This document shows, in pieces, positions 19,200 through 27,789 of a stretch of DNA of 64,000 nt. The position numbers were made by a program, and so were the translations under genes. Position 1 is the first letter of the stretch. Each line of letters starts with the position of its first letter. The notes below the pieces were generated by a model, which saw only the letters and a list, made by a program, of their open reading frames with translations, did no database searches and was not told the DNA's origin. Source of the DNA: Taklimakanibacter albus (GTDB taxonomy: Bacteria > Pseudomonadota > Alphaproteobacteria > Rhizobiales > Aestuariivirgaceae); assembly GCF_016595235.1 (NCBI RefSeq), contig NZ_JAENHL010000007.1, positions 600,855-664,854 on the forward strand, in the 5' to 3' direction.

Positions 19200-20447
19200 A
19201 TGGATAATCCCCCCACGATCCTCCATGCCGATCTCGACGCCTTCTACGCTTCGGTGGAGCAGTTGCTCGACCCGTCGCTGCGCGGCAAGCCGATCGCGGT
19301 GGGAGGCGGCGTGGTGCTGGCGGCCTCCTATGAAGCGAAAGCCTTCGGCGTGAAAGGCGGCATGCCGGGACGCAAGGCGCGCGCATTGTGTCCCGATCTC
19401 ATTTTCACCGGCGGCCATTTCAAGGATTATCAGAGACTGGGTGACGCCGCGATCCGCGTGATCGGGGACTTCACCCCGCTGGTCGAGCGGATTTCAATCG
19501 ATGAAGCCTTCGCCGATGTCAAAGGCTGCACGCATCTCTTCGGGTCTCCGGCCGAGATCGCCCAGGCGATCCGCAAGCGGGTGCGCCTCGAGCTTGGCCT
19601 GCCCATCTCGGTCGGCGTGGCGCGCACCAAACATCTGGCCAAGATCGCCTCGCAAGTGGCGAAGCCCGACGGGCTCGTCGTCGTCGACCCCGCGGCCGAG
19701 CTCGCCTTCCTGCATGATCTGCCGGTCGAGCTGATGTGGGGCGTGGGACCGGCGACACAGGCCCGGCTCACCGCTGCTGGCATCACGACGATCGGCCAGC
19801 TCGCTTATACGCATTGTGGCGCGGTGAGGCGGCTGCTCGGACCTGCCGCCGGCGAGAAGCTCACCGCGCTCGCCTGGAACCACGATCCGCGCGAGATCAG
19901 GACGCATCAGCGCGCCCACTCGGCCGGCGCCCAATCGGCGCTTGGCCGGAAGCCCGCGACGGAGAGTGTCATCCGCCCTGCTTTGCGCCACCTGGCCGAC
20001 CGGGTCGCCACGCGATTGCGCGCCAAAGCGCGGCCCGGCAGAACGGTCACGGTCCGCGTCCGCTTCGCCGATCTGCGCGCGGTCACCCGCTCCGTGACTC
20101 TCGACGCACCAATTTCGGCGACGACGATCCTGGCCGAGATCGCCGAAGATCTGGTGCGCGGCGTGCTGGCCGATCATCCACGCGAAACGTTCATCTCGTT
20201 GCTGGCGATCTCGGTGTCGCATATAGACGACAGCTCGTGGCTGCAGCTCGAACTGCCCTTGGGTCTTGCCGACGAAAAGCGCCGCCCCGGCGCCAAACCG
20301 GGCATGGCGCGCTATCTCGCCGATCGCTCCATCGACAAGGTACGCCAGCGTTTTGGCTGGGAAGCCGTTGGTTACGCCTCCGTCGCGCTCGGTCCGCGGC
20401 ACTCCGTCCCCGATGAATTCCGTGAGCTTGCGGAGAAGGAGCTGTGA
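19200..20447 (+). CDS. dinB: DNA polymerase IV (Y family)
   Basis: Error-prone translesion polymerase of 415 aa. The palm carries D11 and D13 in HADLDAFYASVEQ and the catalytic SIDEAF with D101-E102. AASYEAKAFGVKGGMPGRKA is the Y-family finger/palm junction, and SVGVARTKHLAKIAS is the Pol IV helix-hairpin region. There is a short C-terminal little-finger domain and no obvious beta-clamp motif at the extreme end. The start is ATG 19200, downstream of the SOS-controlled promoter. It is high-GC like the genome core and thus marks the right border of the defence-like insert. Confidence 0.93.
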   Translation: MDNPPTILHADLDAFYASVEQLLDPSLRGKPIAVGGGVVLAASYEAKAFGVKGGMPGRKARALCPDLIFTGGHFKDYQRLGDAAIRVIGDFTPLVERISIDEAFADVKGCTHLFGSPAEIAQAIRKRVRLELGLPISVGVARTKHLAKIASQVAKPDGLVVVDPAAELAFLHDLPVELMWGVGPATQARLTAAGITTIGQLAYTHCGAVRRLLGPAAGEKLTALAWNHDPREIRTHQRAHSAGAQSALGRKPATESVIRPALRHLADRVATRLRAKARPGRTVTVRVRFADLRAVTRSVTLDAPISATTILAEIAEDLVRGVLADHPRETFISLLAISVSHIDDSSWLQLELPLGLADEKRRPGAKPGMARYLADRSIDKVRQRFGWEAVGYASVALGPRHSVPDEFRELAEKEL

Positions 20448-20538
20448 CCGAAATTGCGGAACTTTCTTCACATATTGGACGTTTCACCGCTCTCGGTGCA
20501 TCTTATGGCTTCGATTTCGATGAAGGGAAGGAAATGCG

Positions 20539-21012
20539 ATGAACAAGAACACGATCTGCCTCTGGTTCGACAAGGATGCCGAGGACGCGGCGCGCTTCTA
20601 TGCGAAGGTTTTTCCCGACAGCAAGGTCGGCGCCACTCATTACGCGCCCGGCGACTATCCCAGCGGCAAGAAGGGCGAGGCGCTGGTGGTGGAATTCACC
20701 GTCTGCGGTATCCCCTGCGTCGGCCTCAATGGTGGTCCGATATTCAAGCACAATGAAGCCTTTTCCTTCCAGATCTCGACCGAGACCCAAGAGGAGACCG
20801 ACCGCTATTGGAACGCCATTGTCGGCAATGGCGGGAAGGAAAGCGACTGTGGCTGGTGCAAGGACAAATGGGGCCTCTCCTGGCAGATTACGCCCCGCGT
20901 CCTGATGGAGGCCATGGCCGCCGGCGGTGCGGAAGCGAAACGCGCCTTCGACGCCATGATGACCATGCAGAAGATCGATGTCGCGGCGATCGAGAAGGCG
21001 CGGCGCGGCTGA
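20539..21012 (+). CDS. VOC-fold protein, PhnB-like
   Basis: A 157-aa glyoxalase/PhnB-type protein. The N-terminal ICLWFDKDAEDAARFYAKVFPDS and the AFSFQISTETQEETDRYWNAI strand-helix unit are the vicinal-oxygen-chelate repeat. GWCKDKWGLSWQITP is typical of the PhnB/3-demethylubiquinone-methyltransferase-like group. A GGAAGG site sits a few bases upstream. It follows dinB in the same direction; the functional link, if any, is unclear. Activity unknown. Confidence 0.85.
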   Translation: MNKNTICLWFDKDAEDAARFYAKVFPDSKVGATHYAPGDYPSGKKGEALVVEFTVCGIPCVGLNGGPIFKHNEAFSFQISTETQEETDRYWNAIVGNGGKESDCGWCKDKWGLSWQITPRVLMEAMAAGGAEAKRAFDAMMTMQKIDVAAIEKARRG

Positions 21013-21019
21013 CAGCGAT

Positions 21020-21214
21020 CTCCCTCCTCCGCGCGAAGCGTGGGAAGGGTGTCCGCCCACAGGGCGGACGGGCGGGGTCCCTCCGCCGGCAGGTGTTCAT
21101 CAACTGGCCGGAGCACCTTGCACCCTATTTTCGTGATGGATTTCCGTGCACGGAGAGACCCCACCCGTCGCGCGTTCCGCGCGCCACCCTCCCCACCTTC
21201 GGTGGCGGAGGGAG
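21020..21214. repeat. Large imperfect palindromic repeat between convergent genes
   Basis: The left half (CTCCCTCCTCC near 21020) and right half (GGCGGAGGGAG 21204-21214) are imperfect inverted copies, and inner blocks near 21073 and 21155 also pair. It is a mosaic palindromic repeat of the kind frequent in high-GC alphaproteobacteria. It sits exactly between the convergent VOC and ABC-ATPase genes, so it may terminate both. Confidence 0.6.
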
Positions 21215-21240
21215 AATTCCGAAACTGATGTTTATGACGT

Positions 21241-22341
21241 CTACTTGTCCTTCACCAGCACGCCCGCTTCCGGTGACCACGTCACCGCGACCTGGGCGCC
21301 GGGCTGACGCAGGGGACCAGCCTCGAAGGCCGGCATCTGGCTTTCGATCGTGCCGAGCGGCGTATCGATCACATAGACATACTGGCTGCCGACGAAAGCC
21401 GAGGTCTGCACGCTGCCGTCGATCCGGTTGAGACTGGTCTTGGCCTGATCGGGCGACACCACCGCGATGCGCTCGGGGCGTAGCGCCAGCAGCGTTTTTT
21501 CACCCTGCGCCGCCGCGTCCTTGCCCTTGGCGTGGCGGACCGCGATGCCCTTGACGTCGATCTTGAGCTCGGTGCCGTTGACGGAGGACACCGCGCCTTC
21601 GAGGAAATTGGCGCGGCCGAGGAAGTCGGCGACGAAACGGGTCGAGGGCCGGTTATAGAGGCTGTCGGGCGCACCGATCTGTTGCACCGCGCCGTCGCGC
21701 AGGATGACGATGCGGTCCGACATGGTCATCGCCTCTTCCTGGTCATGCGTCACATTGACGAAGGTGGTGCCGAGGCGCTGATGTAGGCTGCGCAATTCGA
21801 ACTGCAATTCGGCCCGAAGCTTCTTGTCGAGCGCCGAGAGCGGCTCGTCGAGCAGCACGACGGACGGATCGAAGACGAGCGCGCGGGCCAGCGCGACGCG
21901 CTGCTGCTGGCCGCCCGACAACTGCCGGGGCATACGGTCGGCCAAGGCCGAGAGATGCACGAGATCGATGGTGCGCTCGACCTGGGCGTCGAGCTCGGCG
22001 CCTTTGATGCCGCGCAATTTGAGCGGATAGGCGATATTGCCGCGCACCGACATATGCGGGAACAGCGCATAGCCCTGGAACACCACGCCGAACTGGCGCT
22101 TCTCCGGCGACAGCGCGTCGATCTTCTGGCCGTTGAGCAGGATCTCGCCCGAATCGGGCGTCACGAAGCCGGCGATCGCCATCAGGATGGTCGACTTGCC
22201 CGAGCCCGAGGGCCCGAGCAGGCTCAGGAATTCACCCGACGCGATATCGAGCGATACATTGTCGATGGCCGCCACCTTGCCGTAGGTCTTGACGAGGTTG
22301 CGGATCGACAGCGCGATCGGTTTTTCCTGAGCTTTGTTCAT
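21241..22341 (-). CDS. Spermidine/putrescine-type ABC transporter ATP-binding protein (PotA-like)
   Basis: ATPase of 366 aa: Walker A GPSGSGKST, signature [16 protein letters not shown], Walker [12 protein letters not shown], then switch His in NVTHDQEEAMTMS, and a C-terminal TOBE domain (ALRPERIAVV, VYVIDTPLG). It is the last gene of a minus-strand operon: binding protein, permease, permease, deacetylase-like enzyme, ATPase. The gap to the deacetylase gene is 1 nt. The Pot/AfuC branch handles polyamines, iron complexes and small organic amines; the ligand is not fixed by the sequence. Confidence 0.9.
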   Translation of the reverse strand: MNKAQEKPIALSIRNLVKTYGKVAAIDNVSLDIASGEFLSLLGPSGSGKSTILMAIAGFVTPDSGEILLNGQKIDALSPEKRQFGVVFQGYALFPHMSVRGNIAYPLKLRGIKGAELDAQVERTIDLVHLSALADRMPRQLSGGQQQRVALARALVFDPSVVLLDEPLSALDKKLRAELQFELRSLHQRLGTTFVNVTHDQEEAMTMSDRIVILRDGAVQQIGAPDSLYNRPSTRFVADFLGRANFLEGAVSSVNGTELKIDVKGIAVRHAKGKDAAAQGEKTLLALRPERIAVVSPDQAKTSLNRIDGSVQTSAFVGSQYVYVIDTPLGTIESQMPAFEAGPLRQPGAQVAVTWSPEAGVLVKDK

Positions 22342-22342
22342 G

Positions 22343-23272
22343 TCACCCTCGACTTGCGGTCACGAGATGTTCGACGGGACTGGTCCAATACGGCACCTCA
22401 TCGGCGCGCGGCGTCCAGGCGCCCGTCTTGATCAGCGAATTTACATGGGCGGCGATCTCGCTCATCGGCGCGAACCACACATCGCCCTTGGCGTTCATAT
22501 GCTCGATGAGGCGCACGATCGCTTCGGCGCGCGCCAGGCGCCCCGACACGAAAGGATGCCAGACCGAGATCCACAGGCCGCCGTGATTCCACGCGGCGTC
22601 GAATTCGGCGCGGAACACTTCCATCGCCCGCTCCGGCGCCTGAATCGGCATCATGAAGCCGAATTCCTTCATGTTCACATATTGCACCCAGTCGTCGAGC
22701 GCGAAATCGGACGGCAGTTCGACGAGCGAGCCCTTCTCCGCCTTGAGCATATAGGGAATGTCGTCGCCGACCAGCGAGGCGTCATAGGTGAAGCCGCGCT
22801 CGACCAGGAAATTGGGCGTGTGCTCGGAGAGCGCATAAGCGGGTGCGCGATAGCCTTGCGGGCGCGCGCCGACGACCTTGTCGAAGGCCTGGAGCGCACG
22901 ATCGAGCACGCGTTCCTCGTCTCCCGCCGACAGCGTATTGGGCTTCTCATGCAGCCAGCCGTGATGGCCGATCTCGTGACCTTCCTTGAGCAGCGCCTCG
23001 ATGGCGTGCGGATAGGTCTCGATGCACCAGCCCGGCACGAAGAAGGTCTGCTTCATGCCGAAATGCTTGAAGATGTCGATGAGGCGCGGGATCGAGACGA
23101 AAGGCCCGTAGCGCAGCGCCGAAGATGTCGCAAGGCGCGAGGGCGCTGCCTCTTTCTGATAGAGATGCAGCAGGCTTTCGACATCCATGTCGAAGGAGAA
23201 GCACACCGCGACGCGGGCGCCATTCGGCCAGGGGGGCGGATTCTTGATCAAAGGCAGCATCTGGTCTTTCAC
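22343..23272 (-). CDS. Polysaccharide-deacetylase-family amidohydrolase (PuuE/allantoinase-like)
   Basis: A NodB-homology-fold hydrolase of 309 aa without a signal peptide, so cytoplasmic. Motif 1 is FSFDMDVE (metal Asp), motif 2 HEIGHHGWLHE, and the RAPAYALSEHT segment is the later substrate loop. The overall layout, with the N-terminal ARVAVCFSFD and FGMKQTFFVPGWC, matches the PuuE-type allantoinase group rather than a peptidoglycan deacetylase. It lies within an ABC uptake operon, so it probably hydrolyses an amide, ureido or formamide bond in the imported compound. Two large palindromes lie between it and the next permease gene. Confidence 0.85.
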   Translation of the reverse strand: MKDQMLPLIKNPPPWPNGARVAVCFSFDMDVESLLHLYQKEAAPSRLATSSALRYGPFVSIPRLIDIFKHFGMKQTFFVPGWCIETYPHAIEALLKEGHEIGHHGWLHEKPNTLSAGDEERVLDRALQAFDKVVGARPQGYRAPAYALSEHTPNFLVERGFTYDASLVGDDIPYMLKAEKGSLVELPSDFALDDWVQYVNMKEFGFMMPIQAPERAMEVFRAEFDAAWNHGGLWISVWHPFVSGRLARAEAIVRLIEHMNAKGDVWFAPMSEIAAHVNSLIKTGAWTPRADEVPYWTSPVEHLVTASRG

Positions 23273-23284
23273 TCTTCTTGTTAT

Positions 23285-23383
23285 CGAGATCTACCCGCTT
23301 CGATCGAAGCGGGTAGATCTCGACAGTATATTTTTGAGCGCTTCCTTATCGCCAAAGTCGCGCAACTTTGGCGGGAAGCGCTC
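23285..23383. repeat. Two strong palindromes inside the ABC operon
   Basis: The first is a perfect 38-bp palindrome, 23285-23322, centred on CGATCG. The second is a hairpin with arms GAGCGCTTCC (23336-23345) and GGAAGCGCTC (23374-23383) and an inner GCCAAAG/CTTTGGC stem. They separate the permease and deacetylase genes within one operon, where they may attenuate or process the transcript. Confidence 0.75.
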
Positions 23384-23386
23384 TGT

Positions 23387-24187
23387 TCATGACGCCTTGG
23401 CGCCGCCGCGGCGCCAGGAGCTTGCCACTGCGATCAGCACGCCGATGGCGGTGATCGCGATGAGCACGGCGGCGACCGCCGCGACGGTGGGGTCGACATT
23501 CTCGCGGATGCCATCCCACATGCGCCGCGGCAGCGTGTAGACGGCGCGGCTCGAGACGAACATGGTCACCACGATCTCGTCCCACGAGACGATGAAGGCG
23601 AAGACCGCGGCGGTGGCGATGCCGGTGCGGATATTGGGGATGATGATGTCGACGAGGGTACGCAGCGGCGAGGCGCCGAGGCTGCGCGCCGCCTGCTCCA
23701 GCCTGCCGTCGAGGAGGCTGAGCGACGTCGTCACCGTGATGATCACGTAAGGAATGGCGAGGATCGCATGAGCGAGGACGACGCCGATCCAGGTGTCATA
23801 GATGCCGATCGCCACCCAGGCGCGGTAGAGCGCCAGCGCGCTGACGATCGGCGGGAAGATCATCGGCGCCAGCAGCAAGGCAGCGACGACGCCGGCGAGC
23901 CACGGCGTGACGCGCCACAGGCCGACCGCGCAGAGCGTGCCGAAGGAGACCGCGATCGCCGTCGAAGCGAGGGCCACGCCGACGCTGTCGCCGATGCTGG
24001 CGAGCCAGCCGCCCGAGGTGAACAAGGTTTCGAAATGCCTGAGCGACAGGCCGTTGGTCGGCAGCGCGATGAATCGGCTGTCATTGAAGGCGACCGGAAT
24101 GGCGACGAGTCCCGGCAAGAGCAGGAACAGCGCCACCGTCCAGGCGAGGGTGAAAATGGCGTAACGCGGCCAGCCTTTGAGCTCCAT
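23387..24187 (-). CDS. ABC transporter permease, PotC-like
   Basis: Inner-membrane subunit of 266 aa with about six helices and the ATPase-contact EAA loop AARSLGASPLRTLVDIIIPNI. The start is ATG 24187, giving a 1-nt stop/start overlap (TGATG) with the upstream permease gene. Earlier residues in this frame are basic, unconserved shadow sequence. It pairs with the 24187-25014 permease and the PotA-like ATPase. Confidence 0.9.
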   Translation of the reverse strand: MELKGWPRYAIFTLAWTVALFLLLPGLVAIPVAFNDSRFIALPTNGLSLRHFETLFTSGGWLASIGDSVGVALASTAIAVSFGTLCAVGLWRVTPWLAGVVAALLLAPMIFPPIVSALALYRAWVAIGIYDTWIGVVLAHAILAIPYVIITVTTSLSLLDGRLEQAARSLGASPLRTLVDIIIPNIRTGIATAAVFAFIVSWDEIVVTMFVSSRAVYTLPRRMWDGIRENVDPTVAAVAAVLIAITAIGVLIAVASSWRRGGAKAS

Positions 24188-25014
24188 CACGCGTTCCCCA
24201 GGAGACGGCGCACGCCGACGACTTTGCTGACGATCCACAGCAGAGCGAGCGTGGCGACGAGCAGGACGACGGAGAGCGATGCGGCGAGGCCCCAGCGCAA
24301 GGTCTGCAGCACCGAGATCGACACATATTCGCTGAGCATGACGACACGGCCGCCACCCAGGATGGCGGGCGTCACGAAGAAGCCGAGGCCGAAGACGAAG
24401 ACCAGGAGCCCGGCACCGAAGACCGCAGGCAAGGTTACGGGCAGATAGACGTCGATGAAGGTGCGCAAGGGCGAGGCGCCGACGCTGCGCGCCGCCATCA
24501 TCAGGCGGCCATCCATGTTCTGCATGGTGGCGAAGATCGGGAACACCGCATAAGGCACGAGATAATGCACCATGCCGATGATCACGCCGAATTCGTTGCG
24601 CACCAGGGGCAAAGGCGCGCCGATGAGACCGGTGGCGAGCAGCGTCTCGTTGACGATGCCGTTATTGCGCAGCAGGATAAGCCAGGCGAGCGCCCTGACC
24701 AGCACCGACAGCCAGAACGGCACCAGCACGCAGAGCAGCAGCAGAAGCCGCTGCCGGGGGCCCATATGGGCCATGGCGAAGGCCACCGCGTAACCCAGCA
24801 GCACGGCGATCAGCGTGGTGATCGTCACGATGCGGAATGTCGTCCACAGGATACGCTGGATGCTGCCGGTCTCGAGGATCTGCGCATACCAGCGCAACGA
24901 CGGCTCGGTGAAGCCGTCGAAGGACAGGATGATCAGCTGGCCGATGGGGATGAGGAACAGGCCGCAGACGAGAAAGGCGGCGGGCAGCAGGAACCCGATA
25001 TAAGGTTGTCTCAT
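24187..25014 (-). CDS. ABC transporter permease, PotB-like
   Basis: Inner-membrane permease of 275 aa with about six helices. The N-terminal helix is GFLLPAAFLVCGLFLIPIGQL, and the EAA-type loop MAARSVGASPLRTFIDVYLPVTLP contacts the ATPase. It lies 28 nt after the binding-protein gene and overlaps the next permease gene by 1 nt. Together they form the heteromeric channel of a Pot-type importer. Confidence 0.9.
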   Translation of the reverse strand: MRQPYIGFLLPAAFLVCGLFLIPIGQLIILSFDGFTEPSLRWYAQILETGSIQRILWTTFRIVTITTLIAVLLGYAVAFAMAHMGPRQRLLLLLCVLVPFWLSVLVRALAWLILLRNNGIVNETLLATGLIGAPLPLVRNEFGVIIGMVHYLVPYAVFPIFATMQNMDGRLMMAARSVGASPLRTFIDVYLPVTLPAVFGAGLLVFVFGLGFFVTPAILGGGRVVMLSEYVSISVLQTLRWGLAASLSVVLLVATLALLWIVSKVVGVRRLLGNA

Positions 25015-25042
25015 AAGGAATATCCTATGCCCGCCGTTCTGA

Positions 25043-26161
25043 TCAGCCGGCTATGCCGTCGATCCACTTTTCCACAGCGGCGTCGTAGTTCTTCTCGTAC
25101 CAGTCCTCGCTGCGGATGGCCTGGACCGTGGCGTTGTCGCCATAGCCCGGGTCGAGGCGCTGCAGCTCCGGCGGCAGCGACGCGGACGCGGCCGGGTTGG
25201 TCGGGCCGTTGCCGAGGATCGACAGCAGCTTGATCTGCCGATCGGGTTCGAGGATCGAGGCGAGGAACTTCTGCAGCGCCTCGTTCGGCGCCGGATGGCC
25301 CTTCGGCATCACGAAGGACGACGGGCAATAGAGGCCGTCATTCCACGTCCAGGTGACCTTGCCTTGCGTGTCGCGCTCGAGAATGCTGGCGCGGGTGTTC
25401 CAGATATTGCCCATGACGACTTCGCCGTCGAGGAACATCTGCTGCGATTCCGCACCCGATTCCCAATAGATCACGTCGTCGCCGAGCGACTTCGCCTTGG
25501 CGATGGCGCGGTCGAGATCGGCCGGATAGAGCTGGTCGCGCGCCACGCCGTCGCCCAAGAGACACGCTTCCATGGCGCCCATCTGGTACTTCCACAGGGA
25601 GCGCTTGCCCGGATATTTCTTGGTGTCGAAGAAATCGGCATAGGTCGGCGGCTTGTCCGGGAACAGCTCCTTCTTATAGGCGAGCACGAAGCTGTAGGTG
25701 TAGTTGGCGATGCCGTGCTTCCACGCCCAGCCTTCGCGGATCTTCGACTTGTCGACGACCGAATAGTCGACCTCGTCGAGCAGGCCCTGATTGCCGAGCT
25801 GGTTGCACAGGAAGCCGTCGCCGTCGCAGACGTCCCAGATCACCGACTTCGATTCGACCATCGCCTTGATCTTGCCGGCGAGCGGGCTGCCGCCGTCGAC
25901 GCGCACCGGAATGCCGCTATCGGCGGTGAAGGGCTTGCCCCAGGCTTCGCTCATGCCGTTGATGGCGTCGCCGCCGAAATTGGCGAGCACGATCTCGCCG
26001 GCCTGCGCGGAAGCGGGATCGGAGCCGAGGACGGCGCCCAGCGCCGGAGCGACACCGGCCGCGGCCAGGATTTTGAGGAAATCGCGGCGGTCGAGCCTGC
26101 CGGCTTTGACTTCCTGTGCGGCGATCTCGGCGAGATCAGCCTGGAAACTGTGTTTTCTCAT
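25043..26161 (-). CDS. PotD-type binding protein with Tat signal (copy A)
   Basis: Periplasmic binding protein of 372 aa, SBP_bac_8 type. The N-terminus carries the twin-arginine motif DRRDFLK, so it is probably exported folded by Tat. The mature part shows IVLANFGGDAINGMSEAWGKPF and VIWDVCDGDGF. It is strikingly similar along its length to the protein at 29746-30867, which also has a Tat motif. Both copies face the same two permeases, so one importer may use two binding proteins. It is the first gene of the minus-strand operon and is divergent from a TetR gene. Confidence 0.9.
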   Translation of the reverse strand: MRKHSFQADLAEIAAQEVKAGRLDRRDFLKILAAAGVAPALGAVLGSDPASAQAGEIVLANFGGDAINGMSEAWGKPFTADSGIPVRVDGGSPLAGKIKAMVESKSVIWDVCDGDGFLCNQLGNQGLLDEVDYSVVDKSKIREGWAWKHGIANYTYSFVLAYKKELFPDKPPTYADFFDTKKYPGKRSLWKYQMGAMEACLLGDGVARDQLYPADLDRAIAKAKSLGDDVIYWESGAESQQMFLDGEVVMGNIWNTRASILERDTQGKVTWTWNDGLYCPSSFVMPKGHPAPNEALQKFLASILEPDRQIKLLSILGNGPTNPAASASLPPELQRLDPGYGDNATVQAIRSEDWYEKNYDAAVEKWIDGIAG

Positions 26162-26372
26162 GTTTGTCGTCCTCTCCTTGCGGTAACGGCCGCCTTCAAC
26201 TGCGGCGTGCTTCTCTCATCATGTTTAGGCGACAGCAAGGGCTTGCGCCCCTTTGCCGCCACCCTCCCTAGGTTTCGCCCGGTTAAATTTTAAGTCAAGT
26301 AAAAAAAAGGAGTCGACTTCAAAATTGATGTGACTATCATTCCGGCCTGTCGATCTCTCCGGGAGGCACCGC
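26162..26372. promoter_or_regulatory. Divergent promoter region between binding protein and TetR operons
   Basis: A 211-bp region, notably A/T-rich at 26285-26340, between two divergent operons that appear functionally related. AAGTC (26292-26296) and GACTT (26315-26319) form a weak dyad that could be the TetR site. No gene is visible. Confidence 0.45.
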
Positions 26373-27020
26373 ATGGCCGGGCTGCGCGCTCTGCACAGGC
26401 AAACACGCTTCAATCAGATGCTGAACGTCGCCGCCGAATTGTTCGCCTCGCAAGGCTATGAGGCGACGCGCATCGAGGAAATCGCCGAGAGCGCCCAGGT
26501 GGCGCCGGGCACGGTCTATAATTATTTCACCAGCAAGCCGAATATCCTGATGGCGCTGGCGGTGCGCCATGTCCGCGCCGCCTATCCCGCACGGCGCGAC
26601 CTGGTGCGCAATCCGCCCAAGGATCCGATCGAGGCGATCTACGCCTTCGAAAAGCTCTTGACCGTGCAGGCGCTCACCACGCTCAACCGCGAATGCTGGC
26701 GGGTCATCTTCTCCGCCCCCTATCGCGAGCCCGACGGCCCGCAGCATCGCCTGTCGCGCCGCTTCCAGGGCATCATCAAGCGCCATTACATCCAGCTGCT
26801 CGGCCATTTCCAGAAGCGCGGCAGCATCAAGAAGGATGTCGATATCCATCGGCTCGCCGATCTCATCACCGCGGTCGGCACCTATCATTTCGGCCGGCTC
26901 GTCTCCTCCGACACGATGACTCTGGAGGAGCTGCAGGCCGCGGTCGAGCACCATCTCGACCTCGTCTTCACCGGCGTCATCGCCAGAACCCCTGAGAAAA
27001 AGAAAGCAGCAACAGCATGA
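26373..27020 (+). CDS. TetR family regulator
   Basis: Regulator of 215 aa. The helix-turn-helix is RIEEIAESAQVAPGTVYNYFTSKPNILM. The C-terminal domain is helical and unassigned. The stop overlaps the next SDR gene start by 4 bp. It is likely to control both its own operon and the divergent transporter operon that share the preceding intergenic region, with an imported amine or guanidino compound as the probable inducer. Confidence 0.88.
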   Translation: MAGLRALHRQTRFNQMLNVAAELFASQGYEATRIEEIAESAQVAPGTVYNYFTSKPNILMALAVRHVRAAYPARRDLVRNPPKDPIEAIYAFEKLLTVQALTTLNRECWRVIFSAPYREPDGPQHRLSRRFQGIIKRHYIQLLGHFQKRGSIKKDVDIHRLADLITAVGTYHFGRLVSSDTMTLEELQAAVEHHLDLVFTGVIARTPEKKKAATA

Positions 27021-27760
27021 GTGATTTCGTCGGCCAGACCGCTTTGGTGACCGGCGCCGGTTCCGGCATCGGCCGCGCCACCGCCGAGAAGCTTGGCTCG
27101 CAAGGCGCCCGCGTCATCGTGCAGGATGTCGATGAAGGACGCGTCACCGAGGTCGTCGACGCCATCCGCAAAGCCAAGGGCGAGGCGCTTCCCGCCATCT
27201 ACAGCGTCGCCGATGAAGCGGCACTGAGGCAGAGCGCCCTCGAAGCCGGCGGCGTCAGCATCCTCGTCAACAATGCCGGCGTGCCGGGCTTCAATGCCGT
27301 CATCGAGGATATCGACAAGGCCGCCTATGAGCGCCTGTTCGATATCCATGTCTGGGGCACGCTCGCCGCCACCCGCGCGGTGCTGCCCGAGATGAAGGCC
27401 AAACGTTACGGCCGCATTCTCAACATCTCGTCCAACCGCGCCCAGGTCGGCTTCGAGCGCTCGAGCCACTATGCCGCCGCCAAGGCGGCAGTGCTGGGTT
27501 TCGCCAAAGCCTGGGCCCGGGAATTCGCCCCCTATGGCATTCTCGTCAACGCGCTGGCGCCGGGCGTCGTGCGCACCGGCATGACGTTGCGCTACGGCCA
27601 GGACGCGCTCGACGAAGAGGCCGCACTCAATCTCGTCAAGCGCTGGGCCGAGCCCGAGGAAATCGCCGACTGGATCGCTTTCGTCGTCGGACCGAAGGGC
27701 GGCTTCATGACCGGCCAGCTTCTCTGCCCCAATGGCGGCGACCCGATCGTCGGAATCTGA
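27017..27760 (+). CDS. SDR oxidoreductase
   Basis: Short-chain dehydrogenase of 247 aa with TGAGSGIG at the nucleotide site, NNAGVPGF, the ISSNR serine and the catalytic SHYAAAKAA Tyr/Lys pair. It ends with GGDPIVGI, an ending shared with the SDRs at 48743 and 49521, which suggests a related subfamily. It is translationally coupled to tetR by ATGA and followed by a guanidine-modifying hydrolase. Substrate unknown. Confidence 0.88.
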   Translation: MSDFVGQTALVTGAGSGIGRATAEKLGSQGARVIVQDVDEGRVTEVVDAIRKAKGEALPAIYSVADEAALRQSALEAGGVSILVNNAGVPGFNAVIEDIDKAAYERLFDIHVWGTLAATRAVLPEMKAKRYGRILNISSNRAQVGFERSSHYAAAKAAVLGFAKAWAREFAPYGILVNALAPGVVRTGMTLRYGQDALDEEAALNLVKRWAEPEEIADWIAFVVGPKGGFMTGQLLCPNGGDPIVGI

Positions 27761-27789
27761 TCACAACACCAAGAAGAGGAAAAATCACC

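Noticed and set aside
26225-26250. GC-rich GGCGCAAGCCCTTGC-like sequence before the binding-protein gene as a sigma-54 promoter
   Set aside because: The GG and GC do not have a ten-base spacing and the -24 box lacks TGGC.
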